DNA from: Legionella impletisoli
Lineage (GTDB): Bacteria > Pseudomonadota > Gammaproteobacteria > Legionellales > Legionellaceae
Length of the DNA: 64,000 nucleotides
Assembly (NCBI RefSeq): GCF_900639875.1
Contig: NZ_CAAAIA010000004.1
Location: forward strand, 1 to 64,000
Direction of reading: 5' to 3'
Positions 10,302-18,895 of the stretch are shown here, one piece after another. The notes beneath the pieces were generated by a model. That model had not been told where the DNA came from. It did not search any database and worked only from the letters and a program-made list of their open reading frames with translations. A program made the position numbers and the translations under genes. Numbering within the stretch: position 1 is the first letter of the stretch; each line of letters opens with the position of its first letter.

Positions 10302-11410
10302 TAGGAGTTCTCTCCAGTTTTAGTGGCCTCAATAGATTTGGAATTTCTAGCGTCAATGATCTGATTGAGTAAGGTTAAGGAACGATTCAAATCTGGTTTT
10401 GGCTCTGTAAGATTTGTGGCTTTCAGAGTTTGAAGTTGATTTAAAACGCCTTCAACACGTCCTTTTTCTGTTGTGAAGTAACGTTGAATGGTTTGAATGG
10501 CTTGATTCAAGGCCATTTTGTAAACGGTTTCATTGTTTTGCAAAACCGCCCATTGTGCTTCCTGTAAATTTAATTGAAGGCTTGCTCGAAGCAATGCTTC
10601 TTGTTGTTGAGATAATAAAGGCTGAATTGCTTCATCATGGCGACGAATGACGACTAACCGCTCAAGAAGGTTGATACTGTTTTTTAATCGATCACGCCAG
10701 GCTTCGGGGGTCTTAGTGGTCGCTTCGTTGTTGTTTTGCCTATTCTCTGGGGTAACCGATGTTTTAATAGGAAGGTTAGATACAGTCTCTTGTAGCGCGT
10801 CTAGCTTGCTGAGAAGACCGGTTTTATCGAGGGATTGCAGGGATTTCAGTTGGGTTATTTCTTTGGCTATGGCTTGTCGAACTTCAAATAAGCGTTGATC
10901 GTGAATATTGGCCAATAACTCATCGGCCTGCTGCAAAAGCGCAATGGTTGTTTCTACGTTATTGCTCCAATGCGCATTGATCTGAGCAAGTTGTAAATAG
11001 TATCGAGCTTTTAACAAAAGCCAATCATCGGAGTTATAGTGTTGTTGCTTAAGCGCTGATTGCATATTTTTATCTAATGTTTTTAATTTAATACCTAATT
11101 GGTTGCTTGATTCAGCAAATGATTCAAGCGTGGTATTGATTCTTTCTTGAACTGAAGTATGGCTTTCACTAAGGGAGTTGATTTCTGTGTTAATTTGATC
11201 GGCTGTGAAGGCAATTTGGCGTTGTAACTGAAGGTTATTGTAGGTAGCAAAGAGAGCGAACGCCATAGCAATCAGCGCAATTACCAAAATAAAGGCAATA
11301 AAAGTAGGTTTTGTGCCAAGCGTGTGGTTAGGAGAGGTTGTTGATTTCTCTTCTGAGCTTGTGGTACTGATGGAGCGCTTTGTTGTGTTGGGTTTTTCGC
11401 TTGTAGCCAT
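10301..11410 (-). CDS. hemX: HemX-like membrane protein
   Basis: HemX proteins follow hemD in many gammaproteobacteria. The 369-residue protein has a Ser/Thr-rich N terminus, one membrane segment at about 33-55, a coiled coil at about 60-120, and a helical periplasmic domain with the family signature DDWLLLKARYYLQLAQINAHW at roughly 127-147 (shown here only by its key W, K, R, Y residues). Databases often label it uroporphyrinogen-III C-methyltransferase, but I see no SAM-binding methyltransferase motif. It is 26 bp downstream of hemD and coupled to hemY. Confidence 0.88.
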   Translation of the reverse strand: MATSEKPNTTKRSISTTSSEEKSTTSPNHTLGTKPTFIAFILVIALIAMAFALFATYNNLQLQRQIAFTADQINTEINSLSESHTSVQERINTTLESFAESSNQLGIKLKTLDKNMQSALKQQHYNSDDWLLLKARYYLQLAQINAHWSNNVETTIALLQQADELLANIHDQRLFEVRQAIAKEITQLKSLQSLDKTGLLSKLDALQETVSNLPIKTSVTPENRQNNNEATTKTPEAWRDRLKNSINLLERLVVIRRHDEAIQPLLSQQQEALLRASLQLNLQEAQWAVLQNNETVYKMALNQAIQTIQRYFTTEKGRVEGVLNQLQTLKATNLTEPKPDLNRSLTLLNQIIDARNSKSIEATKTGENS

Positions 11411-11436
11411 GAGTCATTCCTTGGTTAAAAATTCTG

Positions 11437-12225
11437 TCACGAATGTTTAGGATTATCGGCAGAAAGACCATTCATTTGAGTATTTTTTAAGGCCTTTAAA
11501 GTATTTGCTAATGTTGCATTAGAGCAAGTTATAATTGTTTTTATGCCCAGTGCTTTGGCAGTGGCCGCTATCCGCTCACTAATGACTATGCAGGGCTTTT
11601 CTTTAAGCCAGACTTGGCCTTCTTGGCCAAAGAATGTAAATAAATTCTGAATCGCTTCCTGGCTGGTAAATAGTATAATATCCACCGCATCTTCATGCCA
11701 GAGTGAGTTAATCTGCGATGATGAATAATTTGGCAAAACCCGCTGGTAAACGTTTATCTGAATCAACCGAGCACCACGAGCGGTTAGGGTATCATGAATG
11801 GATGCCAACCCCCCTTCGCCTTTAATCTGTAGAATAGTTTTATCTTTGACCTCTACTAATGGAGGTAATTTTAATAAGGCTTCACTGTTTTCTGGGTTAG
11901 GCACGGCGGTGACCAGGTTGCCCTTTTCCTTTAGCGCGTTTGCTGTAGCCTTTCCAATCGCAAAAATCTGAATAGTTGCAGGCCAGCGTATGTGTTTTTT
12001 CTCTAAATACTCAAAAAAGAAATTCGAAGCGTTCGCACTGACGAAAATACAATAATCAATGGATGAGAGAGGTGGGAGTTTGTTGAGCCAATTATTTATA
12101 GGTTTGATTGCAATAGCAGGTAATTCAATGCTTAAGAAGCCTAATGATTGGATCAGTTGGGTTAGCTCAGCATTTTGGCCTTCAGGTCTCGTGTTTAAAA
12201 TTCGAAGTGGATTTAATTCATTCAT
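11437..12225 (-). CDS. hemD: Uroporphyrinogen-III synthase
   Basis: HemD closes and inverts ring D of hydroxymethylbilane to give uroporphyrinogen III. The 262-residue protein starts with LRILNTRPEGQNAELTQLI, the usual N-terminal R-P-x2-Q signature, and carries the conserved FVSANA stretch, a FAIGKATA motif and an ILFTSQEAIQNL motif in the second lobe. HemD sequences diverge strongly, so placement right after hemC with a four-base ATGA overlap adds much of the certainty. Confidence 0.93.
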   Translation of the reverse strand: MNELNPLRILNTRPEGQNAELTQLIQSLGFLSIELPAIAIKPINNWLNKLPPLSSIDYCIFVSANASNFFFEYLEKKHIRWPATIQIFAIGKATANALKEKGNLVTAVPNPENSEALLKLPPLVEVKDKTILQIKGEGGLASIHDTLTARGARLIQINVYQRVLPNYSSSQINSLWHEDAVDIILFTSQEAIQNLFTFFGQEGQVWLKEKPCIVISERIAATAKALGIKTIITCSNATLANTLKALKNTQMNGLSADNPKHS

Positions 12226-13154
12226 GTTCGTAAAGCATTGTGAATTAATTTGGCGGCGCCTTGATTATTTAATTCTTCTGCTAAGCGAACAGCAAGTGCT
12301 TGCGATTCGTTGAGTGTGCCTGTTAAAGACGCAGCAATGCCTGATTGTCCATCCAAGTCTAATAGTCTGGCCATAAGATGGATTGTATCGCCAGGGTTTG
12401 GTTCACAATAAACAGCTAGAGGTGAGCGGCAATTGCCACCTAATAACGCATTCACGGTTCTTTCTGCTTTGACGCAACGCTCAGTTAAATCATCGTTTAA
12501 GGGAGCAATTAATTCACGGATGGACTCATCTTGCTCCCGACACTCAATTCCTAAAGCTCCCTGGCCACAAGCAGGCAACATGGTTTTTGCAGAAAAAGTT
12601 TCTTTAATATATTGCTCTTCATGAAGTCGCTCTAAACCAGAGACGGCCAGAACAATAGCATCATATTCGCCGGCTTCAAGCTTTTTAATGCGAGTTAGGA
12701 TGTTTCCTCTTAGCATTTTCATCTGCAAATCTTGGCGCAAAGCAAGAAGCTGAGTTTGTCGTCTCAAGCTAACGGTTCCAACAACGGCTCCTAAAGGTAA
12801 TTCCTGTAAGCCGTTATAGTGCGTACTTAATAAAGCATCAAAAGGATTGTGGCGTTTGCATATTGCTCCTAATATTAATCCTTTGGGAAACTCGGCTGGA
12901 ACATCTTTCATGGAGTGAACAGCTAGATCAGCACGGTGCTTAAGCAGTGCGTCTTCCAGCTCTTTTACAAACAGGCCTTTTCCACCTATGGTTATAAGAT
13001 TATCTTTCAGAAACTTATCGCCCGTGGTTTTCATAGGCACCAGTTCGATGGTTAGTTTAGGCCAATGAGTCAGAAGGGCTTTGCGTACATGCTCTGCTTG
13101 CCACATGGCCAAAGGACTTTCTCGAGTAGCTATTTTGAGTACATTGGGGAGCAT
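12222..13154 (-). CDS. hemC: Hydroxymethylbilane synthase (porphobilinogen deaminase)
   Basis: HemC joins four porphobilinogen units. The 310-residue protein has the RESPLAMWQAEHV start, the VHSMKDVP motif, RRQTQLLALR, MLRGNILTRIKKLE, and the cofactor-attachment loop LGGNCRSPLAVY, whose cysteine carries the dipyrromethane cofactor. It is the first gene of the leftward hemC-hemD-hemX-hemY operon, with the promoter expected in the 139 bp shared with the divergent histidine kinase gene. Confidence 0.97.
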   Translation of the reverse strand: MLPNVLKIATRESPLAMWQAEHVRKALLTHWPKLTIELVPMKTTGDKFLKDNLITIGGKGLFVKELEDALLKHRADLAVHSMKDVPAEFPKGLILGAICKRHNPFDALLSTHYNGLQELPLGAVVGTVSLRRQTQLLALRQDLQMKMLRGNILTRIKKLEAGEYDAIVLAVSGLERLHEEQYIKETFSAKTMLPACGQGALGIECREQDESIRELIAPLNDDLTERCVKAERTVNALLGGNCRSPLAVYCEPNPGDTIHLMARLLDLDGQSGIAASLTGTLNESQALAVRLAEELNNQGAAKLIHNALRT

Positions 13155-13293
13155 GAAAATAAAATAATTCAGTAAGCGCTAAACGTAGCCTATGGTATCA
13201 TTAATTGCAGGACAAGATCATACCGTAGGAATTAAAAAATAAGTTATAAAGTTTGAAAAATGCTAAAAAATATAACATAACGGTACCACAGAA

Positions 13294-14595
13294 ATGGACT
13301 TTATAAAACAAACGCTACGCTCTATTAATCATTTCATGCAGCAGAACCTGGCAAGTTCTTCTCATCAGCCAGTGGTGGTGGGCGCTATTGCCTTTTTTGG
13401 ATTTCCTTTTTTTTATCTTTTATGGCACACATGGTATCCACAACCTCAGCATTATGCAGCATTAACCCTGCATATACTTGGTGCACTGTTAGGGCTTGGT
13501 TTGATGTTAACTCCCCTCTGGCCGAAATATTTTCAAATATTCACTCCTTGGTATTGGTTTTTATCTCTACTTTATATATTACCTTTTTTCTTCACCTATT
13601 TATTTTTGATAAACCGAGCTAATGATTTGGCGTCTATGTTGTTATTAAGTAGTGTATTTTTGTTGGTTTTATTGGTTGATTTTATTAGCCTTATTGTGTT
13701 GTTGTTGCTCGGAATCGGCATTGCATTTGTGGCTTATTACTTCACAGCAGCAGAACTTTTTTTTAATGAAGAACATGCAGAAGTCGTATTATTGGCTATT
13801 TTTTTCATTGTGGCAGGCTCCACCGTCAATTATAAAACGGCTGTTGTTCAACGACAGCGCCTTAAAGGAATGGCAGCTGCTGCAGGGATGATCGCTCATG
13901 AGCTTCGCACCCCATTGTTGGGTATTAAAAGTGGCGCACAAGCGTTAAAAACATCCTTGCCGACTTTATTCGATGGTTATCGTCTTGCGAAAGAACAAGG
14001 CTTACTAGCTAAGCCAATTCGTGTAAAGCGATTGCAGCGATTAGAAGAAGTGAATGACCGAATTATTAACGAAATCAATTACGCTAATGCAATTATTGAT
14101 ATGCTTTTAATTAAAGCAGGTCGTGATAATCACTTGGAGCATTGTGTGCTTGAGCCTTGTTCAATGGCAGAATGTTTGCAAGAAGCGATAGAGCGTTATC
14201 CTTTTCGAAGTGATGAGGCAAGAGGGATCGTGCGGTTTGAAGGCGACTTTGAATTTTTAGGTTCAAAATTGTTAATGCAACATGTTATTTTCAATTTGAT
14301 GAAAAACGCCTTATATGCCATTGCCATAGCAGAGCGAGGAGAAATTAATATTTCAACCCACTCGGATGACCAATACCATTATTTATATTTTAAAGATACC
14401 GGATTAGGAATGACTCAAAAACAATTGAGTCAATTATTCGAGCATTTCTATACCACCTCGTTTATGGGAACGGGAATTGGACTTTCTTTTTGTAAGTTAG
14501 TCATGAGGCGCTTCGGGGGCGATATCCATTGTGAGTCTGTAGAAGGGGTTTATACGACCTTTATACTTTGTTTCCCAAATGCCCGCTTAAACTGA
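13294..14595 (+). CDS. LqsS/CqsS-type membrane sensor histidine kinase
   Basis: This 433-residue sensor kinase probably detects an alpha-hydroxyketone or related small signal. About six membrane segments fill residues 26-178, beginning with the CqsS-like pattern GFPFFYLLWHTWYPQPQHY. The DHp motif is AAGMIAHELRTPLLGIKSG with the phospho-acceptor at H202; the L. pneumophila LqsS and LqsT sites are at about 200 and 204, so position does not separate them. An N-box (FNLMKNALYAIA) and G2 box (GTGIGLSFCKLV) complete the ATPase. It lies 111 bp upstream of an LqsR-like regulator, its likely target. No receiver domain is attached, unlike Vibrio CqsS. Confidence 0.85.
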   Translation: MDFIKQTLRSINHFMQQNLASSSHQPVVVGAIAFFGFPFFYLLWHTWYPQPQHYAALTLHILGALLGLGLMLTPLWPKYFQIFTPWYWFLSLLYILPFFFTYLFLINRANDLASMLLLSSVFLLVLLVDFISLIVLLLLGIGIAFVAYYFTAAELFFNEEHAEVVLLAIFFIVAGSTVNYKTAVVQRQRLKGMAAAAGMIAHELRTPLLGIKSGAQALKTSLPTLFDGYRLAKEQGLLAKPIRVKRLQRLEEVNDRIINEINYANAIIDMLLIKAGRDNHLEHCVLEPCSMAECLQEAIERYPFRSDEARGIVRFEGDFEFLGSKLLMQHVIFNLMKNALYAIAIAERGEINISTHSDDQYHYLYFKDTGLGMTQKQLSQLFEHFYTTSFMGTGIGLSFCKLVMRRFGGDIHCESVEGVYTTFILCFPNARLN

Positions 14596-14692
14596 CATGG
14601 AGACTAATTGCACCAAATCGAAAAAATAAAGAACAATGATTCGCATTTTTAGCGAGGTTGGGTATATACTAATCGTTTGAAGGTTAGGGTTT

Positions 14693-14706
14693 GCTCAGGA
14701 GGAGCT
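14693..14706 (+). promoter_or_regulatory. Hairpin on the lqsR ribosome binding site, CsrA-type
   Basis: GCTC (14693-14696) pairs with GAGC (14702-14705) and exposes AGGAG in the loop, one base before the lqsR ATG. A GGA in a short hairpin loop overlapping the Shine-Dalgarno sequence is the preferred target of CsrA/RsmA repressors, and CsrA control of lqsR is known in L. pneumophila. The hairpin is seen directly; CsrA binding is inferred. Confidence 0.55.
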
Positions 14707-15732
14707 ATGCAACACTATAAGATCCCCACGTGCTTTTTTCCAAGCACCACGGTATTTTTAGATGATAATCGCGATTTTTTATTAAATTTTGTATTGCAAT
14801 TGGATGAAGAAGTGGCTTATCGAATATTTGATAATCCCTCCAAAGCATTAGACTATATTCATCATAAACACTGTGAGTTCGAATTTTTAAATCAACGTTA
14901 TCTTAATGAATATTATGAATCCAAGCCAGATATGGGAATGCAAACGAATTTCAGAAGCGATCTCGCCGTGGTTCATGCTGAAGTGTATAACCCCAACCGA
15001 TTTGCTGAGCTTTCTGTTGTTGTGGTTGACTATGCAATGCCTGGCATGGATGGATTAGAATTTTGTCGTCGTATCGAAAATCCTAACATTAAAAAAATAC
15101 TCTTATCTGGCCAGGCCGATGAAAAACTGGCAGTAGAAGCATTTAATGAAGGCCTAATCGATCGCTACATCAAAAAAAATGAAACCAATGCTGCAGAACT
15201 TATCATTAAAAGCATATATGAATTGCAGCAGCAATATTTTCAAAGTATGTCTGATGCAATTGAACGAATGCTCTCAATCAAAACCCCCGCTTGTTTGAGT
15301 GATAAACATTTCATGCAATTTTTCCAAGGCATTTTAGAGGCCAATGGAATCATTGAATATTATCTCGCGGATCATTCAGGTAGTTTTTTTATGCTGGATG
15401 AAGATGCCAATACGAGTTTCTTAATTGTCAAAAACGAATACGACATGAATGCTTGTCAAGAGCTTGCATCAGCACATGGCGCCAGTCAAAAAGTGATTGA
15501 GGAATTGACCAGTCGTAGAAAAATCCCAGGGCTATGGGCTTCAAAAGTATTAAATACAAGTGCTGGTGATTGGATAAGTTGTCTATTACCAGCACAAAAA
15601 TTGGATGCCCCCTATCCCTATTATTACGCCTATCTACGTGGTAATGATTTGTTTAGTGTGCGTCAGCCAAAAATTCTTTCTTATAATCGCTATATGGAAG
15701 AATTAGATGCTGAGGAATTGCTAATGGGGTAG
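14707..15732 (+). CDS. lqsR: LqsR-like response regulator
   Basis: This 341-residue regulator matches the Legionella quorum-sensing regulator LqsR. The receiver domain has the acidic pair LDDNRD near the N terminus and VVVVDYAMPGMDG, whose aspartate is residue 108 when translation begins at ATG 14707; D108 is the reported LqsR phosphorylation site. LLSGQ and the KK pair near 165 complete the receiver. The receiver has an insertion of about 40 residues before the acceptor strand. The C-terminal domain (180-341) has no helix-turn-helix that I can see, as expected for LqsR. I chose 14707 over the upstream GTG/TTG frame because of its strong AGGAGG site. In L. pneumophila it controls the switch between replicative and transmissive phases. 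Confidence 0.85.
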   Translation: MQHYKIPTCFFPSTTVFLDDNRDFLLNFVLQLDEEVAYRIFDNPSKALDYIHHKHCEFEFLNQRYLNEYYESKPDMGMQTNFRSDLAVVHAEVYNPNRFAELSVVVVDYAMPGMDGLEFCRRIENPNIKKILLSGQADEKLAVEAFNEGLIDRYIKKNETNAAELIIKSIYELQQQYFQSMSDAIERMLSIKTPACLSDKHFMQFFQGILEANGIIEYYLADHSGSFFMLDEDANTSFLIVKNEYDMNACQELASAHGASQKVIEELTSRRKIPGLWASKVLNTSAGDWISCLLPAQKLDAPYPYYYAYLRGNDLFSVRQPKILSYNRYMEELDAEELLMG

Positions 15733-15788
15733 AAATAACCGAGCGTTATCGGTATGATTTTTTTATTACTGATTATTAGGGCAATTTC

Positions 15789-16217
15789 ATGCGTTTAGGA
15801 TGGTTAGTTGGATTATTCATCGTGGCGGTGCCTGTTTTAGCTGCTGAAGATTTTTATCAAGAAGAAATTAGAAAACGCATTAGCCCAATTGGTAACGTGA
15901 GAGTACAGGAAGCACCAGCAGAGGCACGAAAAGCAGTTGAAGAACTTCAACCTGAAGCACAGCCGGTTGCTGAAAAAGCCCCTGGAGCTGAAATTTATAA
16001 TACCTATTGCAGTGTTTGCCACCAGGCTGGTGTTGCCGGCGCGCCTAAATTTCGAGCAGCAGAAGATTGGAAAGCTCGTTTGAGTGAAAAAGGAATCAGT
16101 GGCTTAGTTACAACTGCCATTAAAGGCATCAATGCCATGCCTCCGAAAGGAACGTGTACGAAATGTACAGAAGAAGAAATTAAACAAGCTGTTGAATACA
16201 TGGTGCCACAAGCATGA
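15789..16217 (+). CDS. Cytochrome c5-type class I c-type cytochrome
   Basis: A 142-residue periplasmic haem protein that carries electrons to terminal oxidases or other acceptors. It has a signal peptide (MRLGWLVGLFIVAVPVLAAE), an Ala/Glu/Pro-rich linker to about residue 65, the haem motif CSVCH at about 74-78, and the distal methionine in NAMPPKG. A second cysteine pair (CTKC) near the C terminus is typical of the cytochrome c5 group. The stop overlaps the dsbB start by four bases, so the two are cotranslated; haem attachment and disulfide metabolism share the periplasm. Confidence 0.93.
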   Translation: MRLGWLVGLFIVAVPVLAAEDFYQEEIRKRISPIGNVRVQEAPAEARKAVEELQPEAQPVAEKAPGAEIYNTYCSVCHQAGVAGAPKFRAAEDWKARLSEKGISGLVTTAIKGINAMPPKGTCTKCTEEEIKQAVEYMVPQA

Positions 16218-16729
16218 CCAAACGTATCTATCGAGTATCGCAATCTTTTTTGTTTTTTTTAACCTTTTTTATTGTATTCATGTCTTTTTACTTTCAATAC
16301 GTTTTGGGTATGATTCCTTGTCCACTCTGTATTATGCAACGTATTTGTGCAATGATTTTAGGCCTGTTTTGTTTGATGGGGATGTCTCTTTCTACTCTAA
16401 AACGCGCGCGTCTTGTTGCGGTATTTCAGATGATTTTTTCCTTGGCCGGCACCTATTTTGCTGGCCGTCAAGTTTGGCTACAGTCATTACCACCTGATAA
16501 GGCGCCGGCTTGTATGCCAGGATTAGATGTGATGTTAGAGTATTTCCCTTGGCAAGATATAGCTCATGCGTTTATTTGGGGTGCGGGCGACTGCGCCGAA
16601 CAACATTGGCACTGGTTTGGTTTTTCCATGGCTATGTGGTCTTTGTTTTATTTTATCTTCATGTTTCTTGCAAGTGCGATTATTTTTTTCATTCTAAAGC
16701 AAACCTTATCTCGTGTGATTCGTACCTAG
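16214..16729 (+). CDS. dsbB: Disulfide bond formation protein B
   Basis: DsbB reoxidises DsbA and passes electrons to quinone in the inner membrane. The 171-residue protein has four membrane segments, the first periplasmic cysteine pair in CPLCIMQR, and a second set in PACMPGLD and GAGDCAEQHW. Length and motifs are complete. It is coupled to the preceding cytochrome gene. Its TAG stop codon lies in the left arm of a 75-bp palindrome (16726-16800). Confidence 0.96.
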   Translation: MTKRIYRVSQSFLFFLTFFIVFMSFYFQYVLGMIPCPLCIMQRICAMILGLFCLMGMSLSTLKRARLVAVFQMIFSLAGTYFAGRQVWLQSLPPDKAPACMPGLDVMLEYFPWQDIAHAFIWGAGDCAEQHWHWFGFSMAMWSLFYFIFMFLASAIIFFILKQTLSRVIRT

Positions 16730-16800
16730 TACCGTTTCCATTTAAATTTGAACAACATGCGCACTGCTACCTGTCAAAATTAAATGGAAAACGGTACTAG
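16726..16800. repeat. CTAG-bounded palindrome overlapping the dsbB stop codon
   Basis: The left arm CTAGTACCGTTTCCATTTAA and the right arm TTAAATGGAAAACGGTACTAG are inverted copies with a single-base bulge, separated by about 30 bases. The element starts and ends with CTAG, and the first TAG is the dsbB stop. There is no T-run, so it is not a standard terminator. It may be a small mobile palindrome or a transcript-stabilising hairpin. Confidence 0.75.
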
Positions 16801-16852
16801 TAAAGCTTGACGGACTTCGTTATGATTGTTTATTTATCCTTATGTAATTCTT

Positions 16853-18007
16853 ATGAACACTTTTCGCTGTGAAGTTCTCCATCGTCACAACCATACGGCC
16901 GCAAGAGTGACTCGCGTTACCACACCGCATGGCGAGTTCATAACTCCCGTGTTCATGCCGGTAGGTACTCGTGCTGGGGTAAACAACATGACCCCGCAAG
17001 AATTAAAAGAGGCTAAAACCCAAATTATTTTGGGCGGAAATACCTATCACATGCTGTGTGCGCCTGGTATGAAGGTGATAGAAAAAGCGGGGGGTATGCA
17101 TCCATTTATGGGGTGGGATGGCCCAATGCTCACCGATAGTGGCGGCTTCCAGGTATTTAGTTTGTCAAAAAATAAAGAAATCTGCACCATTGATGAAGAA
17201 GGTGCGCATTTTGCACTACCCACGAGTAAACGCATGATTCATATGACGCCTGAAATGTCGCTTGAAACGCAGAAGATTATTGGCGCTGATATTATTATGG
17301 CGTTTGATCAATGCACGCCCGATACCTGTACGAAAGATCAAGTTCACCACATTATGACCCGCACACACCGGTGGTTGAGGCAATCCGTTGATTATCACCA
17401 GAAATTTCCCACATCGAAATATGGTGCCCATCAGGCCTTATTTGGGATTATACAAGGTGGAGTTTATGAAGAACTACGCAAAGAAAGTGCGGCATTTGTA
17501 GCTTCTATGGAAACGGATGGCATTGCGATTGGTGGTGAAACAATTGGTTTTGATATGAAAAAAACCGTTCAGGTCTTAAACTGGGTGATGGAGTATCTTC
17601 CGCCAGAAAAACCACGCTATACCATGGGTGTTGGAATGTCGCCACAAGATCTAATTGAAGTGGTTGCAGAAGGTGTTGATATGTTCGATTGTGTCGCCCC
17701 AACGCGAAATGCACGCCATGGCGCGCTTTATTGTGGCAAAGTAGTGAAAGTTGGTGATTGGTTAAAATTTGAAAGCAATCATGACCAAGGTCGAATTCAA
17801 ATTAAAAAAACCAAGTACGCTGAAGATTTTGATCCCATTATGCCTGATTGCACCTGCTATACTTGCCAGCATTATTCACGTGCTTATCTTCACCAACTTT
17901 GTAAACAAAAATCTATTTTATTTACCGCATTAGCTAGCATTCACAATGTTCATGTGCTTCATGATGTATGTGATAAGATGCGCGAGTTCATTATCTCAAA
18001 TTCATAA
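16853..18007 (+). CDS. tgt: Queuine tRNA-ribosyltransferase
   Basis: Tgt exchanges guanine 34 for preQ1 in tRNAs with GUN anticodons (Asp, Asn, His, Tyr). The 384-residue protein from ATG 16853 shows [10 protein letters not shown] with the general-base aspartate, [21 protein letters not shown], the nucleophile region [14 protein letters not shown], and a zinc site [17 protein letters not shown] near the C terminus. The TTG frame nine codons upstream adds no family sequence. The queH gene at 7443 completes the modification. The next gene begins 34 bp after its stop. Confidence 0.97.
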   Translation: MNTFRCEVLHRHNHTAARVTRVTTPHGEFITPVFMPVGTRAGVNNMTPQELKEAKTQIILGGNTYHMLCAPGMKVIEKAGGMHPFMGWDGPMLTDSGGFQVFSLSKNKEICTIDEEGAHFALPTSKRMIHMTPEMSLETQKIIGADIIMAFDQCTPDTCTKDQVHHIMTRTHRWLRQSVDYHQKFPTSKYGAHQALFGIIQGGVYEELRKESAAFVASMETDGIAIGGETIGFDMKKTVQVLNWVMEYLPPEKPRYTMGVGMSPQDLIEVVAEGVDMFDCVAPTRNARHGALYCGKVVKVGDWLKFESNHDQGRIQIKKTKYAEDFDPIMPDCTCYTCQHYSRAYLHQLCKQKSILFTALASIHNVHVLHDVCDKMREFIISNS

Positions 18008-18041
18008 TGATGTGCGAGTAAACGCACTACTAGGAGACTTT

Positions 18042-18533
18042 ATGATCCAGATTAAAACCTCAAAAGGAACGATTAAAATTCAATTGGATGAAGAAAATAC
18101 GCCGCAAACCAGTGCAAATTTTTTGCAATATGTTCGCGATGGATTTTACGATAACACCATTTTCCATCGGGTAATTGATAATTTTATGATCCAAGGCGGC
18201 GGTTTAACAGCCGAAATGAACCCCAAACCCACTAAAAGCCCAATTAAAAATGAAGCTAAGCAGGCAAAGCCTAATAAGCGTGGGACCATTGCAATGGCCC
18301 GCACGATGGATCCACACTCAGCTACTTCACAGTTTTTTATTAATTTAGTGGATAACACGTTTTTAAACTATAGTGGTGAACAAGCTCAAACCTATGGATA
18401 TTGTGTTTTTGGTGAGGTGGTTGAGGGCATGGATGTGGTGGATGAAATCGCTACAGTGAGAACCGGACCGCGTCAAGGGCACAATGATGTTCCCAAAGAA
18501 GATATTATTATCGAAGAAATTCGCGAAATATAA
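18042..18533 (+). CDS. ppiB: Cyclophilin-type peptidyl-prolyl isomerase
   Basis: A 163-residue cytoplasmic cyclophilin that speeds cis-trans isomerisation of proline bonds. Family motifs include [19 protein letters not shown] with the catalytic arginine, [18 protein letters not shown], and [12 protein letters not shown]. There is no signal peptide, so it is the PpiB rather than the PpiA type. The start at ATG 18042 is set by TAGGAG nine bases upstream; the longer open frame merely overlaps tgt. A REP-like hairpin interrupted by a MITE-like palindrome follows its stop. Confidence 0.95.
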   Translation: MIQIKTSKGTIKIQLDEENTPQTSANFLQYVRDGFYDNTIFHRVIDNFMIQGGGLTAEMNPKPTKSPIKNEAKQAKPNKRGTIAMARTMDPHSATSQFFINLVDNTFLNYSGEQAQTYGYCVFGEVVEGMDVVDEIATVRTGPRQGHNDVPKEDIIIEEIREI

Positions 18534-18821
18534 GTTCATTTAGCGTCACAAAAGTCATAAATCGCTTTTGTGGCAGGGCCGCCTCATTAAAATAGTTTGA
18601 AATGCGCACTATAAGGTCAAGAGTAGAACGAATACACTTGGTTAAAGTGCTTTTTCAAACACGCTAGCCACATCCATGTCGCTCGACGAACGCCATCCAT
18701 GGCGTTCGACGGTTTGAAAAAGCACTTTAACCAAGTGTATTCGTTCAGGATAGATCCAAATGGCGCCCATTTTAAACTATTTTAATGAGGCGGCCCTGAC
18801 TTTTGTGGCGAACTCAGGTTA
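18534..18821. repeat. REP-like element, copy 1, split by an insertion
   Basis: If bases 18574-18799 and one copy of a 9-base repeat are removed, the flanks join into GTTCATTTAGC, ACAAAAGTCAT, CTTTTGTGGCGAACTCAGGTTA, which closely matches 20279-20331. Each copy forms a hairpin (ACAAAAG ... CTTTTGT) and each lies just after the stop codon of a gene (ppiB here, nagZ there). Confidence 0.75.
18574..18798. mobile_element. MITE-like palindromic insertion of 225 bp
   Basis: Terminal inverted repeats begin CAGGGCCGCCTCATTAAAAT and run about 34 bases with one or two differences (18574-18608 against 18763-18798). A second perfect 35-bp inverted pair lies inside (18626-18660 and 18712-18746), with a third small hairpin around CGAACGCCAT in the centre. 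The insertion is flanked by a 9-base direct repeat CTTTTGTGG (18565-18573 and 18800-18808), a likely target duplication. It encodes no protein, so it would depend on a transposase elsewhere. Confidence 0.8.
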
Positions 18822-18895
18822 ATTAAGACCTACACTTCTACTATACTTAGGCGTATACGACATCAAAAATGATTGACCGTTGGGAGGGAACCCTC

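Noticed and set aside
10301-11410. Uroporphyrinogen-III C-methyltransferase activity for HemX
   Set aside because: No SAM-binding motif is visible; the name is a carry-over annotation in this family.
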